From contig JAHZDE010000005.1 of the NCBI GenBank assembly GCA_019422525.1, forward strand, positions 62,001 through 126,000: a stretch of DNA of 64,000 nucleotides, read 5' to 3'. The notes under the pieces are model-generated. The model was not told the DNA's origin, did no database searches, and worked only from the letters and a program-made list of their open reading frames with translations. Made by a program: the position numbers and the translations under genes. Source of the DNA: Clostridiales bacterium. GTDB taxonomy: Bacteria > Bacillota > Clostridia > Oscillospirales > Acutalibacteraceae. Shown piece by piece: positions 27,275 through 35,226 of the stretch. Numbering within the stretch: the first letter of the stretch is position 1; each line of letters begins with the position of its first letter.

Positions 27275-28149
27275 CAGTGGTCACGATTTGCAAGGGCAAC
27301 TGCAAAGTCCGCCAAATCTTTCCCATTCTCTCCAAAGACAGACAGGGCATTTACGGCAGTCCGGGTCAGCTGCTCCACGGTTTCTTTGGCTTTCTCAATG
27401 CCCAGCAGGCTCACATAGGTGCTCTTTCCCCGTTCAGAATCCATGCCGGTATTTTTGCCAAGCAACGCTGCGTCGCCAGTCACATCCAGTAAATCGTCCT
27501 CAATTTGGAAGGCAAGCCCAATGGACTTGGCATACACATCGGCGGCCTGCATCTGTTCTTCCCCGGCTCCCGCAAGAATACACCCCATCCGGCACGCGGC
27601 CAGAATCAACGCGCCGGTTTTGCCTTCGTCCATTTTTTGCAGAACTTCCAAGGAAACCTGTTTGTCCTCTGATTCCAAATCGATCATTTGTCCGCCCACC
27701 ATGCCATGGGCTCCCGCGGCACGGGCAAGTTCTCCGGCAGCACGGGCGGCACGATCTGCTCCTACAGCGCGGATGCTCTCGGGAGAAAGCATGGTTTCAA
27801 ATGCCAGTGTCAGCAAAGCATCTCCCGCCAGCAGGGCAGTCGCTTCTCCATAAACTTTATGATTGGTGGGCTTTCCACGACGCAAATCATCATCGTCCAT
27901 ACAGGGCAAATCGTCGTGAATCAGCGAATAGGAATGTACCATTTCAATAGCACAGGCAAAGGGCATGGCCTTTTCGGAACTTCCGCCGCAGATTCGGCAA
28001 AACTCCAGCACCAGCTGAGGCCGGATTCGTTTTCCGCCAGCCATCAGGCTATATTCCATGCTTTCAAAAAGATTATTTCTCAAATCCTTTTCCTGGGGCA
28101 AATATTGTTTCAGTGCGTTTTCAATTTCCTGTATTTCCAGCTTATTCAT
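27274..28149 (-). CDS. ispA: Short-chain polyprenyl diphosphate synthase (farnesyl/geranyl type)
   Basis: Condenses dimethylallyl or longer allylic diphosphates with isopentenyl diphosphate. The protein of 291 residues has the first Asp-rich motif in DDLPCMDDDDLRRG and the second in QIEDDLLDVTGD. GGKRIRPQLVLE and KTGALI are also present. The ATG at 28149 has AGGAG upstream. It sits in the usual Firmicutes cluster nusB-xseA-xseB-ispA; dxs is not next to it here. Farnesyl diphosphate is the most likely product by context. Confidence 0.93.
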   Translation of the reverse strand: MNKLEIQEIENALKQYLPQEKDLRNNLFESMEYSLMAGGKRIRPQLVLEFCRICGGSSEKAMPFACAIEMVHSYSLIHDDLPCMDDDDLRRGKPTNHKVYGEATALLAGDALLTLAFETMLSPESIRAVGADRAARAAGELARAAGAHGMVGGQMIDLESEDKQVSLEVLQKMDEGKTGALILAACRMGCILAGAGEEQMQAADVYAKSIGLAFQIEDDLLDVTGDAALLGKNTGMDSERGKSTYVSLLGIEKAKETVEQLTRTAVNALSVFGENGKDLADFAVALANRDH

Positions 28150-28208
28150 AATTGTTTCTCCTGTTTGGCAACGTAGGCAGTATCCTTGCAAACTCTGGCT
28201 TTCCCTTT

Positions 28209-28412
28209 TTATTCTGCTGCCTGTTCCAGCTTTGTAATCTCTGTAATCTTCTGCTCGGCGTTTTGCAGCTTCTCATAACAAAAAGACGACAGCTTTGCCC
28301 CTTCTTCAAACAGCTTCAGGGAATTATCCAGCGTCTCCTCCCCGCTTTCCAGTCGGGTGACGATTTCTTTCAATTTGGCCAGCGCCTCTTCATAGCTCAT
28401 TTTACGGTTCAT
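28209..28412 (-). CDS. xseB: Exodeoxyribonuclease VII small subunit
   Basis: Short helical subunit of 67 residues with the family pattern MSYEEALAKLKEIVTRLE followed by LDNSLKLFEEGAKL. It wraps the XseA large subunit in exonuclease VII. I start it at the ATG at 28412, which has AGGAGG 6 nt upstream, although the frame stays open further 5' inside xseA. The start overlaps xseA by 11 nt. Confidence 0.95.
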   Translation of the reverse strand: MNRKMSYEEALAKLKEIVTRLESGEETLDNSLKLFEEGAKLSSFCYEKLQNAEQKITEITKLEQAAE

Positions 28413-29619
28413 GAGGTTCCTCCTTTTCCGCCTGTATGCAGCGGGCTTCTCCGTCTGCAAAGCGCAGCCGGAAAACTTTTCCTTGCTGAATCTGTGAAAC
28501 GCTTCGAATGGTTTTTCCCGCTTCCGTCTGGGCCAGCGCATATCCTCGACTTAACACCTTCAGCGGGCTGAGCCCATCCAGCGTGCCGGTCAATCGGGAA
28601 AGTTCCTCTTTTTCCCGGCTGACCGACAATGATACTCCCGCGGCCAGCCGCCGGGTCAAGTGGGAAAGTTCATCCTTTTTCCGAACCACCGGCTCCAAAG
28701 GCTCCCGCAAGCACCGGCGAGCCGTCAATGAATCCAGCTCCATTCTGTACCGGGCAAGGAGAGATTCCATATCCGTTTTTAGTGTATATCGCGCCGACTC
28801 CACCAGCATTTTCTCTTCTATCTGGTCAGGCACGGCCAGTTCGGCAGCCGCACTGGGAGTGGGTGCGCGCAAATCCGCTACAAAATCACAGATGGTAAAA
28901 TCCGTCTCATGCCCTACGGCAGAAATCACCGGGATTTTGGAAGCTGCCACCGCCCGGGCAACGCTTTCTTCGTTAAAGGCCCACAAGTCTTCCAGCGAAC
29001 CGCCGCCCCGGCCAATAATAATGGTATCCACACCTTCCATGCGATTCATCCGGGCAAGGGCATCTACCAGCTGAGGCGCCGCGCCTTCCCCTTGCACCAA
29101 TACCGGACAAAACACGATTTCCGCCATGGGCCAGCGGCGGCCTAAAATCTGGCAAATATCCCGTACCGCAGCACCGGTAGGCGAAGTAATCACGCCAATC
29201 CGGCGGGGGTAACGGGGAATGTAACGCTTTCTGGCGGAACTAAACAGGCCCTCTTTTTCCAAGCGAGCTTTCAGCTGTTCATAAGCAAGATTCAGTGCGC
29301 CCAAACCGTCCGGCTGCATGTCTTCCACATAGAGTTGATACTGGCCGGAGGCTTCATATAAACTGATTCTGCCCCGGCACAGTACTTTCATACCGTCTGA
29401 CGGACGGAATCGCAGCCGGCGGGCATTGGAAGCAAACATCACGGCTTTCAGAACCGATTTCTCATCTTTCAAAGAAAAGTACAGGTGACCGGAACGATAA
29501 TGGTCGGTAAAATTGGAAATCTCACCGCTGATAAATACTGGGTTTAAGTTCGGGTCGCCATCCAGCAGGGACTTTAAGTAACCGTTCATCTGGCTTACAG
29601 TCAGCACCGTCATGCTCAC
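28402..29619 (-). CDS. xseA: Exodeoxyribonuclease VII large subunit
   Basis: Catalytic subunit of the single-strand DNA exonuclease VII, 405 residues. An N-terminal OB fold (ISGEISNFTDHYRSGHLYFSLKD) is followed by the catalytic core with VITSPTGAAVRDI, IIIGRGGGSLEDLWAFNEE, ISAVGHETDFTICDFVADLRAPTPSAAAE and the later GYAL. Start either GTG 29619, overlapping the previous stop by four bases, or ATG 29613; GGAAGGAG lies upstream. Confidence 0.96.
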   Translation of the reverse strand: MSMTVLTVSQMNGYLKSLLDGDPNLNPVFISGEISNFTDHYRSGHLYFSLKDEKSVLKAVMFASNARRLRFRPSDGMKVLCRGRISLYEASGQYQLYVEDMQPDGLGALNLAYEQLKARLEKEGLFSSARKRYIPRYPRRIGVITSPTGAAVRDICQILGRRWPMAEIVFCPVLVQGEGAAPQLVDALARMNRMEGVDTIIIGRGGGSLEDLWAFNEESVARAVAASKIPVISAVGHETDFTICDFVADLRAPTPSAAAELAVPDQIEEKMLVESARYTLKTDMESLLARYRMELDSLTARRCLREPLEPVVRKKDELSHLTRRLAAGVSLSVSREKEELSRLTGTLDGLSPLKVLSRGYALAQTEAGKTIRSVSQIQQGKVFRLRFADGEARCIQAEKEEPHEP

Positions 29620-30557
29620 AGCACTCCTTCCTTTCTCGCCGCCAACACTGCCGCACCGGCTGCGTTATCGGCCGAAAAAACGGGCTCTGCAAAATAAGCG
29701 CCGAATTTTTCCGTCAGTGCTTTTTTAATGATGGAATTGGACATGACACCTCCGGCAAACAGCACCGGAAGTTTTCCATATTGCTCCAAAAGCGCAGTAC
29801 ACATACCTTCCAGCGCGGCTCTCACAGCTTCCAGACAATACCGGGCAATTTCCTCTTTGGGATGGCCGGTATCGAAAAGCTTCTTGCAGTGGTTTTCAAT
29901 GCCGGAAAGGGAACAGTTAGCGCCCTTCATCACTGGGCGGACCTTGATGGGGCTTTCCCAGCGAAGAGCCAGCTTTTCAAGCTCCACCCCAGCGGGGAAG
30001 CTCAGCCCCAGCAACACCCCTGCCCGGTCTACCGCCTGACCGCCCTTTAAGTCCAAAGAAGAAGCCACAATTTCCGCATGGAGAATCTCATCTTGATCTG
30101 GTGTGACCAACACGGCCTCCGTCGTTCCGCCAGATACATGAAAGGCCAAAAACCGTTCTTCCATCAAAGCAAGCTTCCCTGCTGAATAGAGGGCTGCGGC
30201 AATGTGTCCCGCCTGATGGGAAAAGCGGTATAACGGCGCACCGGCTGCGGCGGCCAGTGCCCGGGCAGTTCCCACTCCCACCGTAAAGCAGGGCATATAG
30301 GAGCCTTCCTGTGCCCGGGGGCGGTCGGAAACTCCTACCGCACGGATTGGCGGCGCACCCTGCAAAACTTCTTCCAGCCTGTCGGGCAGCTGCTGGACAT
30401 GATGAAACACCGCGTCGCTCTGACGCAGGCCAAGCTGTCCAGGTTTTACCGGCAGAAGCTTTTTGCTTTGAAAAATTTCTCCATGTTCCAGCCGAGCGGC
30501 AGAAGTAGTATAGTTGCTGGTATCAATGCCCAGAATCACCGGTTCACGGCTGGTCAT
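29616..30557 (-). CDS. TsaD/Kae1-family paralogue (M22-like)
   Basis: ASKHA-fold protein of 313 residues related to TsaD. It begins VILGIDTSNYTTSAARL. The metal-ligand pair reads SHQAGH, where TsaD has H-x-x-x-H, and FAGGVMSNSIIKKAL near the end is the phosphate-binding segment. It is shorter than TsaD, and the sequence around these motifs differs (LGLRQSDAVFHHVQQLP). I take it as the clostridial paralogue found with xseA rather than the t6A enzyme itself. Function unknown. It overlaps nusB by 14 nt. Confidence 0.8.
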   Translation of the reverse strand: MTSREPVILGIDTSNYTTSAARLEHGEIFQSKKLLPVKPGQLGLRQSDAVFHHVQQLPDRLEEVLQGAPPIRAVGVSDRPRAQEGSYMPCFTVGVGTARALAAAAGAPLYRFSHQAGHIAAALYSAGKLALMEERFLAFHVSGGTTEAVLVTPDQDEILHAEIVASSLDLKGGQAVDRAGVLLGLSFPAGVELEKLALRWESPIKVRPVMKGANCSLSGIENHCKKLFDTGHPKEEIARYCLEAVRAALEGMCTALLEQYGKLPVLFAGGVMSNSIIKKALTEKFGAYFAEPVFSADNAAGAAVLAARKEGVL

Positions 30558-30963
30558 GACTTTTTTCTCCGTTTTCGGCTCGAATCACACTGGCCAGCAC
30601 ACCATTGATAAAAGAAGCATCTTCGGCAGCGCCATATTTTTTGGCCAGCTCCACCGCCTCATTGACGGAAACCTGCGGCGGAATGTCCTTTTCATAGCGA
30701 ATTTCATAAACGGCCATACGTAAAATGGTCAAGGAAGTTTTGGAAAGGCGGTTTATTTTCCAGCCGCGGGTATACCGGCTGATAATCTCGTCCAGCTCGT
30801 CCCGGTGCTCTTCCACTCCCATTGCAAGTCTTTCGGCAAACTCGTCGGCAATCAAATCACGGCTCATGCCGGCTGCATCAATAATATGCTGAATACTGTC
30901 CTGATTCATAGTCTGTTCAAAGGCCAGAATAAAAGCCTGTTCTCTTGCTTCTCGACGCTTCAT
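30544..30963 (-). CDS. nusB: Transcription antitermination protein NusB
   Basis: All-helical RNA-binding protein of 139 residues that joins NusE on boxA RNA, mainly in rRNA transcription. MKRREAREQAFILAF at the start and FINGVLASVIRAE at the end are the family landmarks, with PPQVSVNEAVELAKKYG between them. The ATG at 30963 has GGAGG 5 nt upstream. It heads the operon with the TsaD paralogue, xseAB and ispA. A terminator lies only about 30 nt before the start codon, leaving little room for a promoter. Confidence 0.95.
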   Translation of the reverse strand: MKRREAREQAFILAFEQTMNQDSIQHIIDAAGMSRDLIADEFAERLAMGVEEHRDELDEIISRYTRGWKINRLSKTSLTILRMAVYEIRYEKDIPPQVSVNEAVELAKKYGAAEDASFINGVLASVIRAENGEKSHDQP

Positions 30964-30993
30964 ATATCCTCCGTGGGAGATAATTTTTGACAG

Positions 30994-31018
30994 AAAAAAA
31001 GCCCTCCGGGTGGAGAGC
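30994..31018 (-). terminator. Second of two tandem terminators, directly upstream of nusB
   Basis: GCTCTCC (31018-31012) pairs with GGAGGGC (31007-31001, one G-U), followed by seven T on the minus strand. Ends about 30 nt before the nusB ATG. Confidence 0.75.
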
Positions 31019-31035
31019 AGACGCACGTTGGGCAT

Positions 31036-31065
31036 AAAAACAGGCTCTCCAAAACGGAGAGCCTG
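31036..31065 (-). terminator. First tandem terminator, end of the spoIIIA operon
   Basis: CAGGCTCTCC (31065-31056) pairs perfectly with GGAGAGCCTG (31050-31041), followed by TTTTT. Confidence 0.9.
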
Positions 31066-31141
31066 CCACATACCATTTCTCTGTTCTTCTGTCAAGCTCC
31101 ACTATAGCCTTTAGTATACCACATTTTCCGGCCGGAGCAAA

Positions 31142-31945
31142 CTATTTTGATTCAACTATTTTAATTTTTTCCGGGGCAAAGGAAGTTTGACCGGTGACAA
31201 TATCCTGAATCACCACAGCATCGCTGGCATTTTTGAGCTGGCCACTGACAATAACGCTGCACTCGCCATTTTGAATCACTGCTACACATTCTTCATACCC
31301 CTTGGCTTTTACCAGATTTTCGATATTGTTTTCTTTCAGCACATTTTGGGCAATTTCCGCTGACTGTGCCACGGCCTCTTTTTTGGCTTCCGCACTGCTC
31401 TCGGCATCCTTCACGATTTCTTCCAGCATTTCCACCGCTTCATCCCGAGCCTTCTGCCGCGAAAGCTTTGCTTGGGTAAATGCCGATTCCCCCTCACTCT
31501 CCGAAGCCGCTGCACCGGTTTCCTCTGTTTCTTCCGCCTCTCCATTTACCAGCTGTGCCGCACCGATTTCTCTTTCCGAACTAAGCGCATCCGTTGCCAA
31601 TAGTTGCTGGTCACCGGAAAACTGCCAGTTTAAATAAACCGCGGCTCCCAATGCCATGACCAAGGCCGCCATCACCAACTGGCGTTTCCCGGAAGATTTC
31701 TTTTTTTTCGCCTGTTTTTCTGTGGGAGCATTTTTCTCCTCAGCGGAATACACAGCACGGTCTTCTTCCATTTCTTCTGGGAAAAAGTCATCTTCCACCC
31801 CATCTTCTTCCCAGTTCCGCTGTCCCCGCCGATTCTTTCCGGACTTTATGGAATCTTCCACACCGTCTTCCTCATAAGGCGGGTGGTATTCCAGCACCGG
31901 CTCCCCCGTTTCTTTGCTTTTGCCCCAAAAACCAATGAACTTCAT
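31142..31945 (-). CDS. spoIIIAH: Stage III sporulation protein AH
   Basis: Mother-cell protein that meets SpoIIQ across the septum to make the feeding channel. The protein of 267 residues has a long acidic cytoplasmic N-terminus, one transmembrane helix (about residues 88-108) and a helical linker. The YscJ/FliF-like ring-building domain comes last, ending ASDAVVIQDIVTGQTSFAPEKIKIVE. The N-terminal extension is longer than in Bacillus and contains EEDGVED twice (about 25-31 and 46-52). Last gene of the operon. Confidence 0.9.
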   Translation of the reverse strand: MKFIGFWGKSKETGEPVLEYHPPYEEDGVEDSIKSGKNRRGQRNWEEDGVEDDFFPEEMEEDRAVYSAEEKNAPTEKQAKKKKSSGKRQLVMAALVMALGAAVYLNWQFSGDQQLLATDALSSEREIGAAQLVNGEAEETEETGAAASESEGESAFTQAKLSRQKARDEAVEMLEEIVKDAESSAEAKKEAVAQSAEIAQNVLKENNIENLVKAKGYEECVAVIQNGECSVIVSGQLKNASDAVVIQDIVTGQTSFAPEKIKIVESK

Positions 31946-31949
31946 ATTT

Positions 31950-32516
31950 TTACCCCCTGCCTACTACGCAAACTCTTGCGGATGAGATTTGCAGCGCTGT
32001 TGTCACTGCATTGATAATGTCCTGCTGAAGCTTTGCATCATCACTGTTTCCACACACCACCACAACGCCCCGGATTTCAGGCGAAATCTCGGTGACGGAC
32101 AGTGCTTTTTGCGAGCCGTCGGAATCCTTGATGAGAATGTAATTGGTTTCACTGTCATCGTTGGATTGCGAACGAATGGTACTCTGACCGGTCTGCTCTT
32201 CGGTACTGCCTGCACTTTTCTTCTCTTCGGTGGCATATACCTGCCGGGCGCCGCTTTCCAGCGTTACCATTACCTGCGCATCCTCCTCACCGGTAATGGC
32301 CCGGATAATTTCCAGCAGGCTTTCTTCCAGTTGATGTGCGTATTCATCGGATGCTGCGGTTGTTTTCGGCGTTTCCTCCTTTTCTGTGTTTTGTCCGAAA
32401 AAGCCGGATAGGAATATCAGCACAATTCCCGCCAGCCCTATGATCAGGACCCAGCGCCGGAGTCTGTCGTTTCCCATAATCTTTTGTGCCCATCCAGCCG
32501 TATTATCGGTTTTCAT
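31950..32516 (-). CDS. spoIIIAG: Stage III sporulation protein AG
   Basis: Ring-forming component of the A-Q channel, 188 residues. One N-terminal transmembrane helix (about 22-41), a hydrophilic linker, then the ring domain with EESLLEIIRAITGEEDAQVMVTLESG and the C-terminal EIRGVVVVCGNSDDAKLQQDIINAV, as in SpoIIIAG proteins. It overlaps the end of spoIIIAF by 14 nt and precedes spoIIIAH by four bases. Confidence 0.92.
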   Translation of the reverse strand: MKTDNTAGWAQKIMGNDRLRRWVLIIGLAGIVLIFLSGFFGQNTEKEETPKTTAASDEYAHQLEESLLEIIRAITGEEDAQVMVTLESGARQVYATEEKKSAGSTEEQTGQSTIRSQSNDDSETNYILIKDSDGSQKALSVTEISPEIRGVVVVCGNSDDAKLQQDIINAVTTALQISSARVCVVGRG

Positions 32517-32979
32517 CAGCGGTTACCTCCGTTTCCAATCCCAATGTTTCCCGCAGCAGGGTTTTTACCTTCTCTGCATTCTGGCCATATGGGAGCGTAA
32601 CCTGCGTCTGCCTTATTACTATGCGCCCATCTTCCCCGGTATCCATGGAAATGGAGATTTTTTCAAAAGGAATTTCCTGTTTGCTCAGTTCGGCTGCTAT
32701 CAGACTTTTCAGGGAACTCTCCATCATTTGCAGCGACCGGTCCTCCACCTGCTCTTCATAGCTTTCTGCCTGTGCCATGGTTTCTTCATACCCCGTCTCC
32801 GCGCCGAATCCTGCATTCTTAAGGCTCCAAAGAGGCTGCAGCAGGGCGCACAGGACAAACGCTCCCAAAATGATTCTCATTAATCGGGAAAAACCGCCCT
32901 CCGGGCAAACCATACGCAGCAGGGCTGCCGACAGGACGGTAAGACAAACTGCCGCTGCCCACATCCGCACTTCATTCAT
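32503..32979 (-). CDS. spoIIIAF: Stage III sporulation protein AF
   Basis: Channel component of 158 residues. Two N-terminal helices (about residues 6-24 and 35-52) are followed by a soluble alpha/beta domain with IVIRQTQVTLPYGQNAEKVK. The sequence is poorly conserved in the family, so position in the operon between AE and AG carries much of the call. Overlaps spoIIIAE by four bases. Confidence 0.9.
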   Translation of the reverse strand: MNEVRMWAAAVCLTVLSAALLRMVCPEGGFSRLMRIILGAFVLCALLQPLWSLKNAGFGAETGYEETMAQAESYEEQVEDRSLQMMESSLKSLIAAELSKQEIPFEKISISMDTGEDGRIVIRQTQVTLPYGQNAEKVKTLLRETLGLETEVTADENR

Positions 32980-34109
32980 GAGCTGCCACCTCCCTGCATG
33001 AGCAACACCCCAGCGACAATCATAATCACCCCGCAGCTGACTACTACCGCTACCAATGTTTGCAGTACTTGGCTGGATGCCCGCAGCACGCCGGAAATTT
33101 CCTTTAATCCCAAAAGGTCACCGCCAGCGGTGCACAGCGTACAACAAAGAATCCACAAAAGGCATCGGGTCAGTACTGGAAGGAACAGGCATAACGCCGC
33201 CAGCAGCCCAAAAGCACCCGCTCCCGATTTGAGCAGCTTGACACAGCCCTGCACCGTCCCCATGGCATCCCCCAACACACCACCGACTACCGGGACAAAC
33301 CCTGCCAGCATTTTGGTAGCTTTTACGGCGGCTCCATCCGCCGATGCGGTAATCATACTCTGAGCGGAAAGAAGGGTTGTAAAAATGGTGACTGTCAGTG
33401 TCAAAAGCCAACGAACTGTTTTGGCAAAAACCGTGCACAGGCTCGTAAGCCGGATTTCCGGGGAAACCGCCGATACCAGCGAGAATCCCAGAAAAATATT
33501 CATCACCGGCATGAGCACTGCCGCTGACAAAAACGATACCCCATTGCCGGCCGCCAGCAGAAAGACTGTCCACCCGCTGGCCGAAATCGGCTGTCCGCAG
33601 GCGGCTAACAGCCCAGCGATTACCGGGACACCTGCCAACAAAAAAGCCCCTGCTCCTTGAATCAGCGCAGTGGCTTGGCTGATACAATCCACGATAGGCG
33701 GCGCAATGACCGTACAGGCGCACAGCGTCCCCACAATGGCCAGTACACTTTCGGTCTGCCGATTGCCAATGGAAATTCCCATACCGGTAGCCAAGGTACA
33801 CAGTACCATCACACCCATAATGGCTGCCGCAGCCGCAGCCGGTTGTGCGATTCCTTGGGTAACGATATTTCCAAGCTTTCCAAAAAAGCCTTCCGGTTCC
33901 ACGGAGGCGATTTCTTCCCAGCCTATCCCCTCAATCCCCAGTTCTCGAAGAAGCTCCTGGGTTTCGGAAGGAAGGGAATCCATTAAATCGGAAGCGCCGC
34001 TTTCTTCCATCTGCTCTTCATACAGCTCATTGTCAAATGTCTCTGTTGCCGATACGGGAACCGTCAGCAAAACCAATGCAGCAGCGGCTGCCAATATTCC
34101 CCGTTTCAT
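32976..34109 (-). CDS. spoIIIAE: Stage III sporulation protein AE
   Basis: Polytopic membrane protein of 377 residues with a cleavable-looking signal (residues 1-21) and about eight later helices. The core has the family segments VVGGVLGDAMGTVQGCVKLLKSG and SPEIRLTSLCTVFAKTVRWLLTL. It is thought to form part of the export apparatus at the base of the A-Q channel. The ATG at 34109 has AAAGGAGGGG upstream, better supported than an earlier in-frame codon. Confidence 0.95.
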   Translation of the reverse strand: MKRGILAAAAALVLLTVPVSATETFDNELYEEQMEESGASDLMDSLPSETQELLRELGIEGIGWEEIASVEPEGFFGKLGNIVTQGIAQPAAAAAAIMGVMVLCTLATGMGISIGNRQTESVLAIVGTLCACTVIAPPIVDCISQATALIQGAGAFLLAGVPVIAGLLAACGQPISASGWTVFLLAAGNGVSFLSAAVLMPVMNIFLGFSLVSAVSPEIRLTSLCTVFAKTVRWLLTLTVTIFTTLLSAQSMITASADGAAVKATKMLAGFVPVVGGVLGDAMGTVQGCVKLLKSGAGAFGLLAALCLFLPVLTRCLLWILCCTLCTAGGDLLGLKEISGVLRASSQVLQTLVAVVVSCGVIMIVAGVLLMQGGGSS

Positions 34110-34122
34110 ACGTCCCCTCCTT

Positions 34123-34518
34123 TTAAGCTCCTCCACCAATCAGCGCCAGCGCCATTTCTGCCAGTTGCCGAAATAACGGAAGTGCCGCTGCTGTCATGGC
34201 GAGCCTTGCCGCTGTTTCCACCCGGGAAGCCAGCGCCGTTTCTCCCGCATCCCGACAGGCATCCCCCGCAAACTGGGCCAAAAAGCAAATGCCAACCGCT
34301 TTAAACAAAACCTCTCCATATTCCGAAGCGATTCCTGCCTGCTGTGACAGGGTTTCGATTTCGTGGACAATGGGAATGAGGGAAGAAAACATCTGAATCA
34401 CAATCAGAATCCCGGCTCCCACACTAATGAGCAGCGCATATTCCCCATGATATCGTCTTAACAGAGCACACAGCGCCGCAGCCGCAAGCGCCAGCCCACC
34501 AATTGCCGCTATATCCAT
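34123..34518 (-). CDS. spoIIIAD: Stage III sporulation protein AD
   Basis: Membrane protein of 131 residues with four helices. It resembles FliQ-type export proteins, as does AC. The sequence includes YALLISVGAGILIVIQMFSSL and the conserved FKAVGICFLAQFAGDACRDAGE. The two-base gap from spoIIIAC supports co-translation. Confidence 0.95.
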   Translation of the reverse strand: MDIAAIGGLALAAAALCALLRRYHGEYALLISVGAGILIVIQMFSSLIPIVHEIETLSQQAGIASEYGEVLFKAVGICFLAQFAGDACRDAGETALASRVETAARLAMTAAALPLFRQLAEMALALIGGGA

Positions 34519-34520
34519 AT

Positions 34521-34715
34521 CTATAACCCAAACAAGGATTTGATGGTTTGAAACAGCGTGTCGATTTGCTGAATAATCATCATCAAAACCACAATCAACC
34601 CGGCCAGCGTGGTCATCATAGCCTGCTCTTCCCGGCCGGAACGAATGAGAAGCTGGTTCAGCACCGCCACAATAATGCCAATCGCGGCGATTTTGAATAT
34701 CAGGTCTACGTCCAT
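34521..34715 (-). CDS. spoIIIAC: Stage III sporulation protein AC
   Basis: Membrane protein of 64 residues with two helices: VDLIFKIAAIGIIVAVLNQLL, a charged RSGREEQA loop, and a second helix ending in LFGL. This matches SpoIIIAC in length and layout. Confidence 0.95.
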   Translation of the reverse strand: MDVDLIFKIAAIGIIVAVLNQLLIRSGREEQAMMTTLAGLIVVLMMIIQQIDTLFQTIKSLFGL

Positions 34716-34746
34716 ATTTTCATACCTCCCGTTTCGGCCTTACCTT

Positions 34747-35226
34747 TCACCACAGTACAAGAGCAAGGGCAGCACCTCCTAAAATCCCAAGCTGCCGGTA
34801 CAGCTTTCCTTTTTTCTCACAGTTCTTTCTTGCCTGCATCAGCCGGGTATCTGTCAGCTCCTGATAAAGCCTGACATGGGCCATTTGCCCCTCCAATCCC
34901 GTTGTTCCCAGACCTTTGCCGAATTCCAGTAGAAAAGCTTTATCGTCTCCTCCCTGTTCCTGTACGGCTTGCTTCCATGCCTTTGGAAAACTCTCTCCTG
35001 CCAAAAGCCTCCCAGCACAATTTTTTAATAGGGGCATTTCCTCCTGAAAGGACAAAACAAGCTCCCGAACCGGTACCAGCCCATATTGGATTTCTGCCTG
35101 TGATGCAGTGAGAAACCGTCGGAAATCTTCTAAAAACTCCGCCCTTGCCGTCAGCTTATGCGACTCCGCCAGACCGATACCGGCGCACGCTGCCGTCAGC
35201 AGGAGAAGTCCCAACACCTTTATCAA
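34747..35226 (-). CDS. spoIIIAB: Stage III sporulation protein AB
   Basis: Type II-secretion GspF-like protein of 159 residues, starting with a hydrophobic helix (IKVLGLLLLTAACAGIGLA). A helical domain with FRRFLTASQAEIQYGLVPV follows, and a C-terminal anchor (LGILGGAALALVLW). The TTG at 35226 is inferred from the family start; GGTGAG precedes it. The reading frame overlaps the end of spoIIIAA by 71 nt, more than usual. Confidence 0.92.
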   Translation of the reverse strand: MIKVLGLLLLTAACAGIGLAESHKLTARAEFLEDFRRFLTASQAEIQYGLVPVRELVLSFQEEMPLLKNCAGRLLAGESFPKAWKQAVQEQGGDDKAFLLEFGKGLGTTGLEGQMAHVRLYQELTDTRLMQARKNCEKKGKLYRQLGILGGAALALVLW

